NCBI RefSeq assembly: GCF_905171765.1
Contig: NC_053392.1
Coordinates: forward strand, 340,659,010-340,723,009
Direction: 5' to 3'
DNA length: 64,000 bases
Source of the DNA: Bufo bufo
Lineage: Eukaryota; Chordata; Amphibia; Anura; Bufonidae
A program made the translations under genes and the position numbers. Of this stretch, positions 33,668 to 44,964 are shown one piece after another. The number at the start of each line of letters is the position of its first letter. The stretch's first letter is position 1. Below the pieces are notes generated by a model. It ran no database searches and had not been told where the DNA came from. It saw only the letters and a program-made list of their open reading frames with translations.

Positions 33668-34358
33668 TGTAACGGGGTTCCGAAGGTGCACTCGGTCCCC
33701 CATTACCCGCAGACCTGTTGCTTAGCTTTGGGAATGAGGATCTGTGTTTGACCTCATTCCCAGGGCGGCTTTACTGCTGGGTGGCTCCCTGCTCCTAAGT
33801 CTGCCTTGAGCGCCGAGCTGATCACTCGGTGCTCAACTGGTTGGTCTGTCGGTCATGTGACGCTGGCCACGTCACATGACCCTCACTCCCCACTATAAAT
33901 ACAGGCAGCCTGCTAGTCACAGGTTGCCTGTTAATTTTTAGGTTCCTGGCTATTTGTTGGACTACTGAATACTCACCTGATTCCGTTCCCTGACGATCCT
34001 TTGCCTGCTCCTCCTGTACTGCGCATCCGTCCTGGTATTGTGACCTCGGCTCCCACCTGACTACTCTCTTAGGACTCCTCTTGTACTTCTCTGCTCTCCT
34101 GGTATTTGACCCCGGCTTCTCCTGACCATTCTTTTCTTAACCCTTTGTACTGCGTAGCTCTCTTGGTTCTGACCCGGTTCGTTCATGTTCCGTATTTTGT
34201 CTTGTCTGTCTTCCCTGCACGTATCCTAAGTTAGGGACTGTCGTCCAGTTGTCCCCTGTCATCAGGACTCGTGAGGCAAGTAGGCAGGGCCAGGGGTGAG
34301 GGTGGAGCGCAGTGGTCATTATCCCTCCCCCTGTGTGTGTGTGGACGTGACCGTTACA
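33668..34358 (+). mobile_element. Solo LTR of a Gypsy chromovirus inside ERV pol
   Basis: 691 bp from TGTAACGGGGTTCCGAAGG to GACCGTTACA, with perfect 5-bp duplication TCTGG (33,663-33,667; 34,359-34,363). ACTATAAATACAGG near 33,892 is the TATA box. It is the same family as the LTRs at 38,251 and 43,117 but in opposite orientation. Confidence 0.92.
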
Positions 34359-34880
34359 TCTGGGCTTTGTTCTCAAACAGGAGGAAAGGAGAATCAGCCC
34401 ACAAAGGGTCCAGTCTGTTGCGGGCCTAGTCACCCCGCAAACCAAGAAGGAACTGCTGTCCTTTCTTGGTATGATAAACTACTGCAGACAATGGATCCCC
34501 GATTGCTTGTTTTTCTCGAAGGTAATGCCAGTCACTGTTCGGGGGATGCCGGCATGTCTCAGGTCTCTTGCAGCATGTGGTATGGTCGTGGAAATGATAT
34601 CCACTCTTACACTTGGACACCACACCATCCTACACACAACCCATGATGTAATAGGGCTCCTAAGAGGCATCCACACACAACACATGTCAGCCCAAAGTCT
34701 CTCAGGGTTTGAGATCTTACTCTTAAGCAATCCATCACTTGAAGTACAAGTACTGCAGGACCCGCACCCATACTCAACTCTTTATTAGGTCTCAAGAATG
34801 ATGAAGATTCACTCCCAGAACCACATGATTGCATTCACCCCATCCACTATGAGACTTTACCTAGATCAGACCTCTCATCC
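34359..34880 (+). pseudogene. ERV pol: RT connection domain, degraded
   Basis: KKELLSFLGMINYCRQWIPD at about 34,449-34,510 is the conserved segment after the RT thumb. Beyond it frames are scrambled up to 34,880. Confidence 0.75.
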
Positions 34881-35237
34881 ATGCCAATACCCGGTGCTCC
34901 AGAAGTGTTTGTAGACGGGCCCTGTAGCAGACCCAATGACAATACATTCCATGCAGGTTATGCAATAGTCATGTTACCCGACGTAGTCCTCGAAGCACAA
35001 CCCATCCCCTATCAGTCAGCACAAGCTGCGGAGCTGATTGGGCTCACACGCGCCTGCCAGTTACATACTGACAAACCATTCACCATTTACACTGACAGCA
35101 GGTACGCACATGGGGTAGTGTGGGACCACGGGGTTATATGGCAAAGAAGAGGTTTTGTGGCGGCAGATGGCAAGCGCATTCCACACTCCCAATTAGTCAC
35201 TGAACTTCTGCGAGCTGTTCTCCCCCCTCTGATCTAG
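34881..35237 (+). pseudogene. ERV pol: RNase H domain
   Basis: RNase H removes RNA from the hybrid. FVDGPC supplies the first acidic residue, QAAELIGLTRAC the glutamate and YTDSRYAHGVVWDHG the third aspartate, all with normal spacing. The domain itself is uninterrupted for 118 codons and stops at 35,235. The downstream stretch to 35,584 (AIQSEMEDWCFPVL and then IAHFHGVT) leads toward integrase in another frame. Confidence 0.85.
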
Positions 35238-35584
35238 CTATTGTACACTGCAGAGCCCACACAGGAGGTAAGGATCACATTTCAAAAGGGAATGCATTTG
35301 CAGATATGGAGGCCAAGCAGGCAGCATTACAGACACCCGTCACATTACAACTATCCATCCTCACCTCACCCTCACTAGAAGAGGCACAGATGATAGTGGA
35401 TCTCCAAATCTCTGCTATACAGTCGGAAATGGAAGACTGGTGTTTTCCAGTATTGCAGAAAAATCCAAGAACTGGATTAATCTGCAAAGAGGGGAGACCA
35501 TGCATCCCTAGGTGCAGTGCACCTTTGTTCATTGCTCATTTTCATGGGGTCACAACAGCATACAAACCACATGCACTTTACTAA

Positions 35585-36609
35585 AGCAAAACTTATATAT
35601 CATGAACATGGAAAAAATAGTCAAGGACTACATCAGAAGGTGCGATACATGCCTAAGGAACAACCCCAATAACAACATAAAGGTACCGCACCAACACCTG
35701 GATTACCCCACCTCGCCTTTTACATACTTACAAATAGACTTTATACATATCCCCAGGACAAAAGGAAAACAAGAGTATGCACTAGTGATAGTGGACATGT
35801 TTAGCAGATGGCCAGAAGTTTACCCCACCAGAGCAGAAGAATTAAAGACAGTTTCAAAAATACTTACACATGAGATCATACCAAGGTGGGGATGTCCAAT
35901 AAGAATAGAGTCTGACCAGGGGCCAGCTTTTACATCTAAGGTAAACAGGGAACTAGTAAACATGCTCAAGATAGAGTGGAAATTTCATATCCCGTACCCC
36001 CCACAAAGTTCTGGTATTGTGGAAAGAATGAACAGAACAATAAAGGACAAATTAAGGAAGGCTACTTCAGGTACCTTTGGGAAATGGAAACAGGTGATAC
36101 CAATTGTCCTGGCAGATATCAGAGTGACACCCAATAAGAAACTAGGGATGTCACCTTTCGAGATTCTCATGGGAAGACCTTTTCCCACACTATGGGCAAA
36201 AGGACCCTTGGTGACGCAAACAGGGGATATGGACCTCATTAGAGAGGAATATGTGAGGCAGCTGATCAACAGATTGAAAATAATAGAGGAAAAAGTTGCT
36301 TGTAAGTCTCCTTCTCTCCCACAGGATGCTACACATCCCTTTAAGCCAGGGGACAAAGTATTGGTCAAGACCCTCCGAAAACGGAAGGCTCCAGGAGATT
36401 TCACCTTCGGACCTCCTACCACCGTGACAGCCGCCACCAGAACTGCAATCCTTACTGAAGAAAGCCCAACCTGGATCCATGCCACAAGAGTGAAACTCTA
36501 CAAGAGTGCCCCGCCCAAGCAGTCAGAGGTAATAACGGGGATGGACAGCCCTGACCTCGAAGAAACTCCCCAGGATAAGGATAAGGTGATAACGGGCAGA
36601 CAGCCCTAA
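35585..36609 (+). CDS. ERV integrase, nearly full-length open frame
   Basis: Integrase joins viral DNA to host DNA. The zinc-binding histidine side (AHFHGVT) lies in the previous frame, with a shift near 35,580. The frame here contains CDTC, the core aspartates in QIDFIHIP and ESDQGPAF, and the glutamate in GIVERMNRTIK. The D-35-E spacing is correct by count. The C-terminal part (FKPGDKVLVKTL, GPPTTVTAAT, WIHATRVKL) matches class I integrases. The pol stop is at 36,607-36,609, 8 bp before the env start. Without upstream pol it cannot be made normally. Confidence 0.85.
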
Positions 36610-36617
36610 CCTTGAAG

Positions 36618-38250
36618 ATGCATTACTTGAGTTTTGGGCCACTGTGGACAGCACTAGTCCTATTTATCGCTAATAGATGGACTAGGGCGGAAGTGGATAT
36701 AACTCAGATAGGTGGTACGCCAGTATTCCTGCAAAATGATCAAGGTGCCAACTACTTTGCCTTTATGAAAGGGGCAAATACTACTTTCTGGTATAATTTA
36801 TCCAACACAGAAGCAGTCACCTTCAGGTTCAATCATACCCATATGCTCAACTATATACATATGTGTCTCGGATAAATACTATGGGCAGGATTGTGGGAGT
36901 TGGAATGCAGCGGGGTGGAATACTGGGGAGGACTGGGGGTTCAAACCACAAAGCGCCCCCTAAACAAAAAGGATAAGAAGGGGAGATCACTCACACTTAA
37001 TATAGAAGGGGAGATCACTCACACTTAATATAGAAAACCCATGCCCGGAGGATAGGGGTAGATATATATTTGGGGTACTATATCCTGGAGGAGGTTGGAT
37101 CCACTGTCCCTTCTATCTGGATGATATGTATAAGAATAAAGACTACAAGCCCCCAGCCCCAAAATCTACCCCCGTCTGCTCCAAACTTCTTCCAAAGCCT
37201 AATGTTTTAACCTTCTACAATATGCTTGCTATTGCCAATCCAGACCTCCAAGATACCCTAGCTGCAGAATCAGGGTATACAGATATTAACCTATGGATGG
37301 AATGGATGAAGTTTAGTGTTGCTTCTGTAAACAAATCAAATTGCTATGTATGTGGTTCGGCTAGACCCCACCTTGGAACTGTCCCTCTTAATCTCCCAAC
37401 TAATGTCGAGGAATGTTTTCTACAACTCTACACCAACACCTCCTCAAATGATACCACCTGTGAAGGATGGAAGAAAAAGTACCCTCTACTAACGAAAACA
37501 CCCCACCCGAGCGAAAGCATCACCATATATCCAGGGAATTGCACTTGTTACAAGGGAGGTAAGGTTGGTAGGAAGTAGGGCAACTTCGTTCAGGGGTATT
37601 GTTCTTCCTACAGTCATCCGCCCCCAAATGTGACACAAAATCAGGTTTATTCCATTGGGGACGTGTTCTGGATCTGTGGGGATAACAAAATAAGGTCCAG
37701 ACTAGAAGGAAAATGGCAGGGAGAGTGTGCGCTGGCCAAAGCCCTTATGAACATCCATATATTTAGTGATCCAACAGACTCATACACACAGTTTTCACCC
37801 AGACACTCAATATCCCGAAGAAACGCACTTCCCCAGGGTAGTTTTGACCCTCATGTGTACATTGATGCTATAGGTGTCCCAAGGGGGGTACCTGATGAGT
37901 TTAAAGCTAGGGATCAAGTGAGGGCAGGATTTGAGTCTATTATCCCTATGATTACAATAAACAAAAATGTGGATTGGATAAACTATATATATTACAACCA
38001 ACAGTGCTTTGTTAACTATACCAGGGACGCCCTGCAAGGGATGGCTGAGCAGTTACAAGCGGACTCCATAATGACGTTCCAAAATAGGATGGTATTAGAC
38101 ATGATCCTGGCCGAGAAAGGTGGCGTTTGTAAAATGATCAGTGATCCCACTTCTTGCTGCACATACATCCCCAACAATACAGGTCCTAATGGTAAGGTCA
38201 CCATCGCCATACAGAAGCTCAAAGATCTATCAATAGAGTTAAAAAGAAAC
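36618..38250 (+). pseudogene. ERV env: surface and part of the transmembrane subunit
   Basis: The start at 36,618 gives a hydrophobic signal peptide (LWTALVLFIANRW). The frame stops at 36,873. The next part (37,126-37,578) is surface subunit with several N-glycosylation sites and a CYVC (CxxC) motif. An in-frame stop at 37,576 separates it from the next 254 codons. Those include SRRN, a weak cleavage-type basic site, and the transmembrane subunit with LQADSIMTFQNRMVL followed by C, eight residues, then CC. Classical gamma-type envelopes have CX6CC. A 28-bp tandem duplication at 36,978-37,034 shifts the frame. Cut at 38,250 by the Gypsy insertion. Confidence 0.85.
36978..37034 (+). repeat. 28-bp tandem duplication in env
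   Basis: AGGGGAGATCACTCACACTT followed by AATATAGA occurs twice in direct succession. Because 28 is not a multiple of three, it destroys the reading frame. Confidence 0.9.
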
Positions 38251-38261
38251 TGTAACGGTTA

Positions 38262-38295
<34 letters not shown>

Positions 38296-38957
38296 GGGGA
38301 GGATAGTGACCACTGCGCTCCACCCTCACCCCTGGCCCTGCCTACTTGTCTCACGAGTCCTGATGACAGGGGACAACTGGACAGCAGTCCCTAACTTAGT
38401 ATACGTGCGGGAAGGACAGACAAGACAAATAACGGATAGTGAACGGACTGGGTCAAAACCAAGAGGACAACGCAGTACAGAGGGATAAGCAAAGAAAGGT
38501 CAGGAGAAGCCAGGGTCATAAATACTAGGATAGTCGAGAAGTACCAAAGGAGTCCGCAAAGAATAGTCAGGTGGAAGCCGAGGTCAATATACCAGGAAGG
38601 ATGCGCAGTACAGGAGGAGCAGGCAAAGGATCGTCAGGGAACAGGATCAGGTAAGTACACAGGTATTTAACAACTTCCAGGAACCTAAATTAACAGGCAA
38701 CCTGTGGCCAGCAGGCTGCCTGTATTTATAGTGGGGAGTGAGGGTCATGTGACGTGGCCAGCGTCACTTGACCGACAGACCGACCAGTCGAGCACCGAGT
38801 GATCAGCTCGGCACTCAAGGCAGACCTAGGAGCAGGGAGCCTCCCGGCTAGCAAAGCCGCCCTGGGAACGAGGTCAAACACAGATCCTCGCTCCCGAAGC
38901 TAAGCAGCAGGTCTGCGGCTGATGGGAGACTGAGTGTGCCTTCGGCACCCCGTTACT
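38251..38957 (-). mobile_element. Gypsy 3' LTR (left)
   Basis: Starts TGTAACGGTTACGTAC, followed by a CA microsatellite at 38,262-38,294 longer than in the partner LTR, and ends CCCCGTTACT. Next to it on the internal side, TTAACCCCCCCTTTTT is the polypurine tract on the minus strand. Confidence 0.9.
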
Positions 38958-39035
38958 TAACCCCCCCTTTTTACGAGGGGCCACCGGACTCAAGACTTCA
39001 GGCGATGGCTTTTCAGGGTGTTCTAAATTAAATTT

Positions 39036-39480
39036 TCAAACAAGTCTAGGAGCATGAACCTCCCTGGCAGGTACCCAAGATCTCTCTTCAGGTCCATACC
39101 CCTTCCAGTGAATCAGGTACTGCAAGGAATTACGCACCTTCCTGACATCCACTATTTTAGACACCACATACTCGATAGCATCATTAACAAGAACCGGCAG
39201 AGGCGAGGCTTTCAATAGTACTACCGGTTCAAAATATTTTTTAAGTAGAGATTTATGGAACACATTATGAATGTGGAATGACTCGGGCAGCTCCAACCTA
39301 AATTATACTGGGTTAATCCCCTCCGTGATCTTATATGGTCCAATAAAACGAGGAGCAAACTTTTTAGAATCTACCTTAAGAGAGAGATTCTTGGAGGACA
39401 ACCATACCTTATCCCCAACCTGAAAATTCACCCCCCTTGAACGTCTCCTATCGGCCTTGAGTTTCTGAGAACTTTGAGCC
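39036..39480 (-). pseudogene. Gypsy integrase C-terminal chromodomain
   Basis: On the minus strand: [15 protein letters not shown], then [35 protein letters not shown]. The W-x-G-Y...W pattern with an aromatic start is a chromodomain. In chromoviruses it directs integration to marked chromatin. It is separated from the rest of integrase by frame breaks between 39,296 and 39,480. Confidence 0.88.
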
Positions 39481-39483
39481 TTT

Positions 39484-42400
39484 TCAGTTCAAGTTCGATT
39501 GAACCCGGGCCCAAACTGTGCACAGTTCAGAGGAGAGCCTATCCGCTTCAGGGTTAGAGGAGGAGACGGATGACCCAGAATGAAAACGGGGATGGAAACC
39601 ATGGTTACAAAAGAAAGGTGAAGCCCCAGCAGAAGAATTGACATGGTTATTCAAAGCAAATTCAGCCAATGTAAGAAATTTCACCCATAATTGCTGGTCA
39701 TCAGCAACATACAACCTCAAGAATTGTTCCACAGACTGATTAAGGCGTTCAGTCTGCCCATTACTCTCAGGGTGGTAGGCAGAGGAAAAAGACAATTAAA
39801 TTTGACATTTTGGACAGAAGGCCCTCCAGAATTTGGACACAAACTGCACACCCCTGTCAGAAACAATATTTTCCGGGATACCATGCAATCGAACAATTTC
39901 TTTCACAAAAATAGACGCCAGGGTTTTGGCATTCGGGAGTTTAGACAGGGGAATGAAATGGACCATCTTGCTAAACCTATTGACCACTACCCAAACTACA
40001 GTCTTACCCTCCGCCAGCGGTAGGTCAGTTATAAAATCCATCGAGATATGGGACCAGGGTCTACTGGGAATGGGTAGGGGTCGTAGGTTACCAGCAGGGC
40101 GAGTCCTAGGTGTCTTGGACCTGGCACAAACCTCACAGGCTGACACGTAGGACTTGACATCCCTAGTTAGAGTGGGCCACCAATAAGATCTAGAAACCAG
40201 ATCCTTAGAGCCCTCAACACCCAGATGTCCACAAAAGGCAGAATTGTGACACTCACCCAACAGCTGGAAACGAAATTGTACAGGAACAAACAACTTATCT
40301 GTTGGGGTGGATACCGGTGCCAGATGTTGTTCAGACCTAATGCGAGCTGCTATGAAGATTTTTGCTGGTAGGATAGATTCAGGTGGTACCTCAGTAGGTT
40401 GAAAAGCATGGAAGCTCCGAGATAATGCGTCCGCCTTCACATTTTTACTTCCTGGCCTGAACGTAATGGAAAAATCTAAAAGAGTTAAAAACGGAGCCCA
40501 TCTGGCTTGACGGGGATTCAACCTCTTAGCAGACTCGAGAAACATAAGGTTTTTATGGTTAGTGACAACAGTTACACAATGCCTTGCTCCCTCCAGAAAA
40601 TGCCTCCACTCCTCAAATGCCCATTTAATGACCAGCAGCTCCCTATTCCCTATGTCGTAGTTTCTCTCAGTGGGAGAGAATTTCCTGGAGAAGAAGGCAC
40701 GTGGTCTCAGGTTAGTGAGGCTAGCAGGACCTTGTGAAAGGTCTGCTCCTGCGCCGTCCTTGGACGCATCCACCTCCACAATAAAAGGTCTCTCCTGATC
40801 AGGCTGGATCAGAATGGGAGCGCTACTGAATGCCTTTTTTAATTTTTCAAATGAAGAAATGGCCTCAGTAGACCAATTCTCCAAATCCGCCCCTTTCTTA
40901 GTAAGGTCGGTCAACGGTTTAGCAATTACGGAAAAATTCATAATAAATTTACGATAGAAATTGGCAAAACCTAAGAACCGTTGTAAGGCCTTTAAGGATG
41001 AAGGTCTTACCCATTCCTTAATTGCTAGTACCTTACCAGGATCCATCTTGAAGGCGTGAGGAGTCAGAACATGCCCTAGAAACAGAATCTCCTGTACACC
41101 AAAGACAAATTTCTCTAGCTTAGCGGATAGCTGATTCTCCCTCAACACCTCTAATACTTGTTTAACATGAGACACATGTGATTCGAAGTCAGGAGAGAAT
41201 ATCAAAATGTCGTCAAGATAGACAATAACAAATTTACCCAAGAACTCCCTAAGAATGTCATTCATGACGTTTTGGAACACAGCTGGGGCATTGCTGAGTC
41301 CAAAAGGCATCACCTGATATTCAAAGTGTCCTACCGGAGTATTGAACGCCGTCTTCCATTCGTCTCCCTCCTTGATTCGGATTAGATTGAATGCCCCTTT
41401 CAGGTCAATCTTGGAAAACTAGGTTGCCCCCAGAACCTGGTTAAATAAATCCGGAGTCAATGGGAGGGAGTATCTATTCTGGACAGTGATTTTATTTAAT
41501 CTCCGGTAATCGATACATGGCCTAAGACCACCATCTTTTTTCTTAACAAAGAAAAACCCCTCCCCCATAGGAGAGCCTGAAGGTCTAATATGCCCTTTAC
41601 CAAGGCTCTCCTTAATATAATCTTTCATGGCCTTGCGTTCTAGCTTAGAAAGATTATAAATTCGCCCCTTAGGAAACTTGGCCCCCTCTACTAGCTCTAT
41701 AGTACAATCATAAGGTCTATGGGGGGGTAGAACCTCCGGGGTTGGTGATGAGAATACATCAGAATATTCCCTAACAACAGTGGGTAAAGTATCAGACTTT
41801 ACTGAGACCCCAGCCTGTACCACGGACAAGCACGAGTCACACTTAGGCCCCCATCTCACTAACTCCCCCTTGGACCAATCTATAGTGGGGTTATGTAGTC
41901 GGAGCCAAGGCAACCCTAGTACCACCTCAGCCGGTAGGTTCTCCAGGACTAAAAGGGAACATCTCTCTGAGTGGCACACACCCACGGCTAGAGAAATCTC
42001 TGAGGTACATGAGCTCACCATACCACCAATAAGAAGAATAGCATCAATAGCCATAATATGGATAGGAGTTGGTAAAGAAAACATTGGAATACCCAATCTT
42101 ACAGCGTACTCAGAGTCAATAAAGCTGGCCGCTGAGCCAGAATCAATAAAGGCCTTACCCGGCCATTTATCTACCCCCAGAGAAATCGTAATGGGTACCA
42201 AAAGCTTACATTTAGAAAAATCAGGTTGTACCTGGTCTTTAGGTTGCCTTGCCTTAGAAGACTTGACAGAGAGGACCCTCTTAGGACACTTGTTGATCCA
42301 ATGGTCAGGATCTCCACAGTAAAAGCATTCTCCACGTCTGCGGCGAAGATTCCCTCGGGCCATGCCAACCTGCATGGGTTCCTCGGTGGAGACCACAGCA

Positions 42401-42756
42401 TTGTCTCTGGGATAGGCCTCTGGCTGGATCACCATCTGGGAAGAGAACTGTCGTTCCTGTCGTCTCTCTCTAACCCGTCGGTCAAGTCGGACAACAAGGG
42501 TCATCATCTCCTCTAAGGTCTCTGGAAGTTGATAACTGACCAGAAGATCCTTTAAATTATGAGACAGACCTGACCTGAACTGACTCTTTAGGGCTGGTTC
42601 GTTCCATCCTGAGGGTACACACCACCTTCTGAATTTGGTGCAATAAACCTCCGCAGGTAGATTGCCCTGAACCAGTGCCTTTAGAGCCGTCTCGGCTACT
42701 AGAGCCCTGTCTGGTTCATCATAGAGGGTACCCAGGGCCTGAAAGAACCTCTCCAC
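39484..42756 (-). pseudogene. Gypsy gag-pol polyprotein (most of it)
   Basis: First piece 42,756-41,419: gag C-terminal half, zinc knuckle CFYCGDPDHWINKC, protease FIDSGSAASF, RT fingers (KKDGGLRPCIDYRRLN), ending in a premature TAG. The frame resumes after it (FSKIDLKGAFN) and continues 41,313-39,796: MPFGLSNAPAVFQ, YLDDILIF (catalytic), RNase H (VEVDASKDGAGA), integrase zinc region (HLGVEGSKDL...CEVCARSK) and core (SMDFITDLP, IVSDRGVQFVS). A shift near 39,795 moves to 39,795-39,484 (SAYHPESNGQTERLNQ) carrying the glutamate. Domain content is complete for a chromovirus; only the breaks disable it. Confidence 0.92.
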
Positions 42757-43091
42757 AGAAGTTAAACAACTGGCGCCAGCAGGTCCTGGGGATCACCCTG
42801 TAGTCGGGAAATGATAATGCACAAGCGTTGACTCTCGGGGCCAGAGGACACAGGGCGCAAACGGAAGTAACGGAAGTAAAGTCTGCAACTCTCCTTAAAA
42901 GAGAGAAACTTCTTCCGGTCTCCAGAAAAGGGTTCTGGGAGCCTAATCTGGGGCTCAAAATGCGGACTGGAGGTCTGAAGAGTGGAAGAACCTTGCCCTA
43001 ACTCAAAAGAACAGAGTTTTTCCCCTAGCTCCTGCACCATCTGCGTCAGATTAGAGACATGGTCAGTCAGGGTCACCAGAGGATTCATTAT
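42757..43091 (-). pseudogene. Gypsy gag N-terminal part
   Basis: MNPLVTLTDHVSNLTQMVQE begins at 43,088, about 29 bp inside the 5' LTR border. It continues with RLPEPFSGDRKKFLSF, typical of capsid in this group, and loses frame near 42,765-42,800. Confidence 0.82.
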
Positions 43092-43116
43092 ACAGTGGTT
43101 ATTGGGCCTGTTAATC

Positions 43117-43809
43117 TGTAACGGTCACGTACACACACACACGCAGGGGGGAGGATAGTGACCACTGCGCTCTACCCTCACCCCTGGCCCTGCCTACTTG
43201 CCTCACGAGTCCTGATGACAGGGGACAACTGGACGGCAGTCCCTAACTTAGTATACGTGTGGGAAGGACAGACAAGACAAATAACGGATAGTGAATGGAC
43301 CGGGTCAAAACCAAGAGGACAACGCAGTACAGAGGGATAAGCAAAGAAAGGTCAGGAGAAGCCAGGGTCATAAATACCAGGAGAGTCGAGAAGTACCAAA
43401 GTAGTCCGCAAAGAATAGTCAGGTGGAAGCCGAGGTCAATATACCAGGAAGGATGCGCAGTACAGGAGGAGCAGGCAAAGGATTGTCAGGGAACAGGATC
43501 AGGTAGGTACACAGGTATCCAACAACTGACAGGAACCTAAATTAACAGGCAACCTATGGCCAGCAGGCTGCCTGTATTTATAGTGGGGAGTGAGGGTCAT
43601 GTGACGTGGCCAGCGTCACATGACCGACAGACCGACCAGTCGAGCACCGAGTGATCAGCTCGGCACTCAAGGCAGACCTAGGAGCAGGGAGCCTCCCGGC
43701 TAGCAAAGCCGCCCTGGGAACGAGGTCAAACACAGATCCTCACTCCTGAAGCTAAGCAGCAGGTCTGTGGCTGATGGGAGACCGAGTGTGCCTTCGACAC
43801 CCAGTTACA
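43117..43809 (-). mobile_element. Gypsy 5' LTR (right)
   Basis: 693 bp from TGTAACGGTCACGTAC to CCCAGTTACA. CCTGTATTTATAGTGGGG contains the TATA box on the minus strand (near 43,577). On the internal side the expected tRNA primer site was not identified: the sequence reads GATTAACAGGCCCAATAACC on the minus strand. Confidence 0.9.
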
Positions 43810-43814
43810 GAAAC

Positions 43815-44120
43815 TCTGGTATCTCCAACCCGTGGGATCAGTATTTTGGATGGTACAACTTGGTGTGGTAATACTGATCATACTAATTGTTATAGGTATA
43901 ATTGTAATATGTGTCATCCCATGTTTTCGGAAACTACTGTCAAAGGGGGTAGAGAATATGACACTTTATGAAAGTCTACCCCTTAACAATGAAACTCCTG
44001 GGTTAGGATCCCCTGACCACTCCCCTTAAGGGTATAAGAAGTACCTTCTAAGATACAAAGAGGGGAAGAAAAAAGGGGGTAAGAACCAGATTATATAATT
44101 CTATGGCTCTAAGAGGGGGT
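43815..44120 (+). pseudogene. ERV env: membrane anchor and tail
   Basis: Resumes after the Gypsy insertion. A hydrophobic run VVILIILIVIGIIVICVI is the membrane-spanning segment, followed by a short basic cytoplasmic tail ending SPDHSP. AAGAGGGGGT just before 44,121 is the retroviral polypurine tract. Confidence 0.8.
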
Positions 44121-44388
44121 TGAAGGGAAATTTTTTAGCCATCTTTTGTTTTGTCCTAATCTTGTACTACTGATTGTTGGTTTCTATTCCTAGCTGTAGA
44201 GTTAAGTTTTGTTTCTCCTTATGTGTGCTGATTTCTCAGGTTTGACGTATGCATATATTTAACCATTCCCTTCATTATGAGTGGTCCGCGCTGCTTAGGC
44301 TACATACACCTATAAAAGAACATGATATGCTTACAATAAATTAGAGTATTTCTTGGCTACCTTCAGTGTGCATGTGTCTTTCTTGCCA
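44121..44388 (+). mobile_element. ERV 3' LTR
   Basis: 268 bp from TGAAGGGAAATTTTTTAG to TTTCTTGCCA. TATAAAAG at 44,311 and AATAAA at 44,335 mark promoter and polyadenylation signal. CCAAG follows. Confidence 0.85.
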
Positions 44389-44548
44389 CCAAGAAATATC
44401 TCTCCTGGATCCAGTAGGCTTCAAACCAAGGTGGTCTTAGAAGAAGGGAACCAATCCTTTCACAATCAGTGTAGGATTTCTGCCTTTTATAGTTCTCTAT
44501 AAACAGCTGGTCAGCCGACCTGAAGGACCCTGGCTCTCCAATGACCAA
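44389..44548 (-). pseudogene. DIRS recombinase, middle piece
   Basis: Between the ERV end and the PLE composite, the minus strand reads RSADQLFIENYKRQKS and further recombinase-like residues. It lies between the RNase H region on the right and the C-terminal recombinase piece at 32.2-32.4 kb, as expected if the ERV and PLE inserted into one DIRS copy. Confidence 0.5.
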
Positions 44549-44964
44549 TTAATACAGAAATAGCTTACACAAGAAATGGCGTGAAGCCGTAGTAAAGGCC
44601 CCTCACAAGAGCTTAACTCAGAAACTAATAGAAAACCTACAAAAGAACACTGAGAACTGATAAGCTATAAGAATATTGTTTTATTGAATATATAATTAAA
44701 AGCATACAGAGAGATGACAGACAAATGCACAAAAGTGCAGCACAATCCTGGGAGAGTTGATAGAGTACAAAAAATATATAAAAACAGAAATGACCCAAAT
44801 ACATCCAAATAGAGCAAAGCTACCATAAAATATATATTGAAAGAATACCCACTTATTGGTAGGAGTACAAGTAATATCATCAGATATAAAGTGCAAGTGC
44901 AAGCTTATGTATATAAGCAAAGGAGAGGAGAGGTAAACCTCCAATGTGGGTCTTTGAATATATA

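Larger units (their letters stand above)
38251..43809 (-). mobile_element. Full-length Gypsy chromovirus nested in ERV env
   Basis: 5,559 bp, bounded by TGTAACGG and GTTACA. The 5-bp duplication GAAAC flanks it (38,246-38,250; 43,810-43,814). Two LTRs (about 707 and 693 bp) are very similar. On the minus strand the order is gag with CCHC, protease, RT, RNase H, integrase and chromodomain. Gag-pol holds at least one stop and about three frameshifts, so this copy is dead but relatively young. Confidence 0.93.
32461..44388 (+). mobile_element. Endogenous retrovirus, class I (gamma/epsilon-like), defective
   Basis: Boundaries are two related LTR sequences: a truncated one at 32,461-32,600 and a complete one at 44,121-44,388. 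CCAAG is present immediately outside both ends (32,455-32,459, one base before the 5' LTR; 44,389-44,393), an imperfect target duplication within DIRS recombinase sequence. The internal order is partial pol (RT, RNase H, integrase) then env. The 5' LTR end, primer site, gag and protease are missing. Two Gypsy insertions add 691 and 5,559 bp. Frameshifts, stops and a 28-bp duplication disable the genes. It is an old copy, not replication-competent. Confidence 0.88.

Noticed and set aside
39691..40150. Plus-strand frames opposite the Gypsy pol
   Set aside because: They are antisense to well-supported integrase coding and lack domains.
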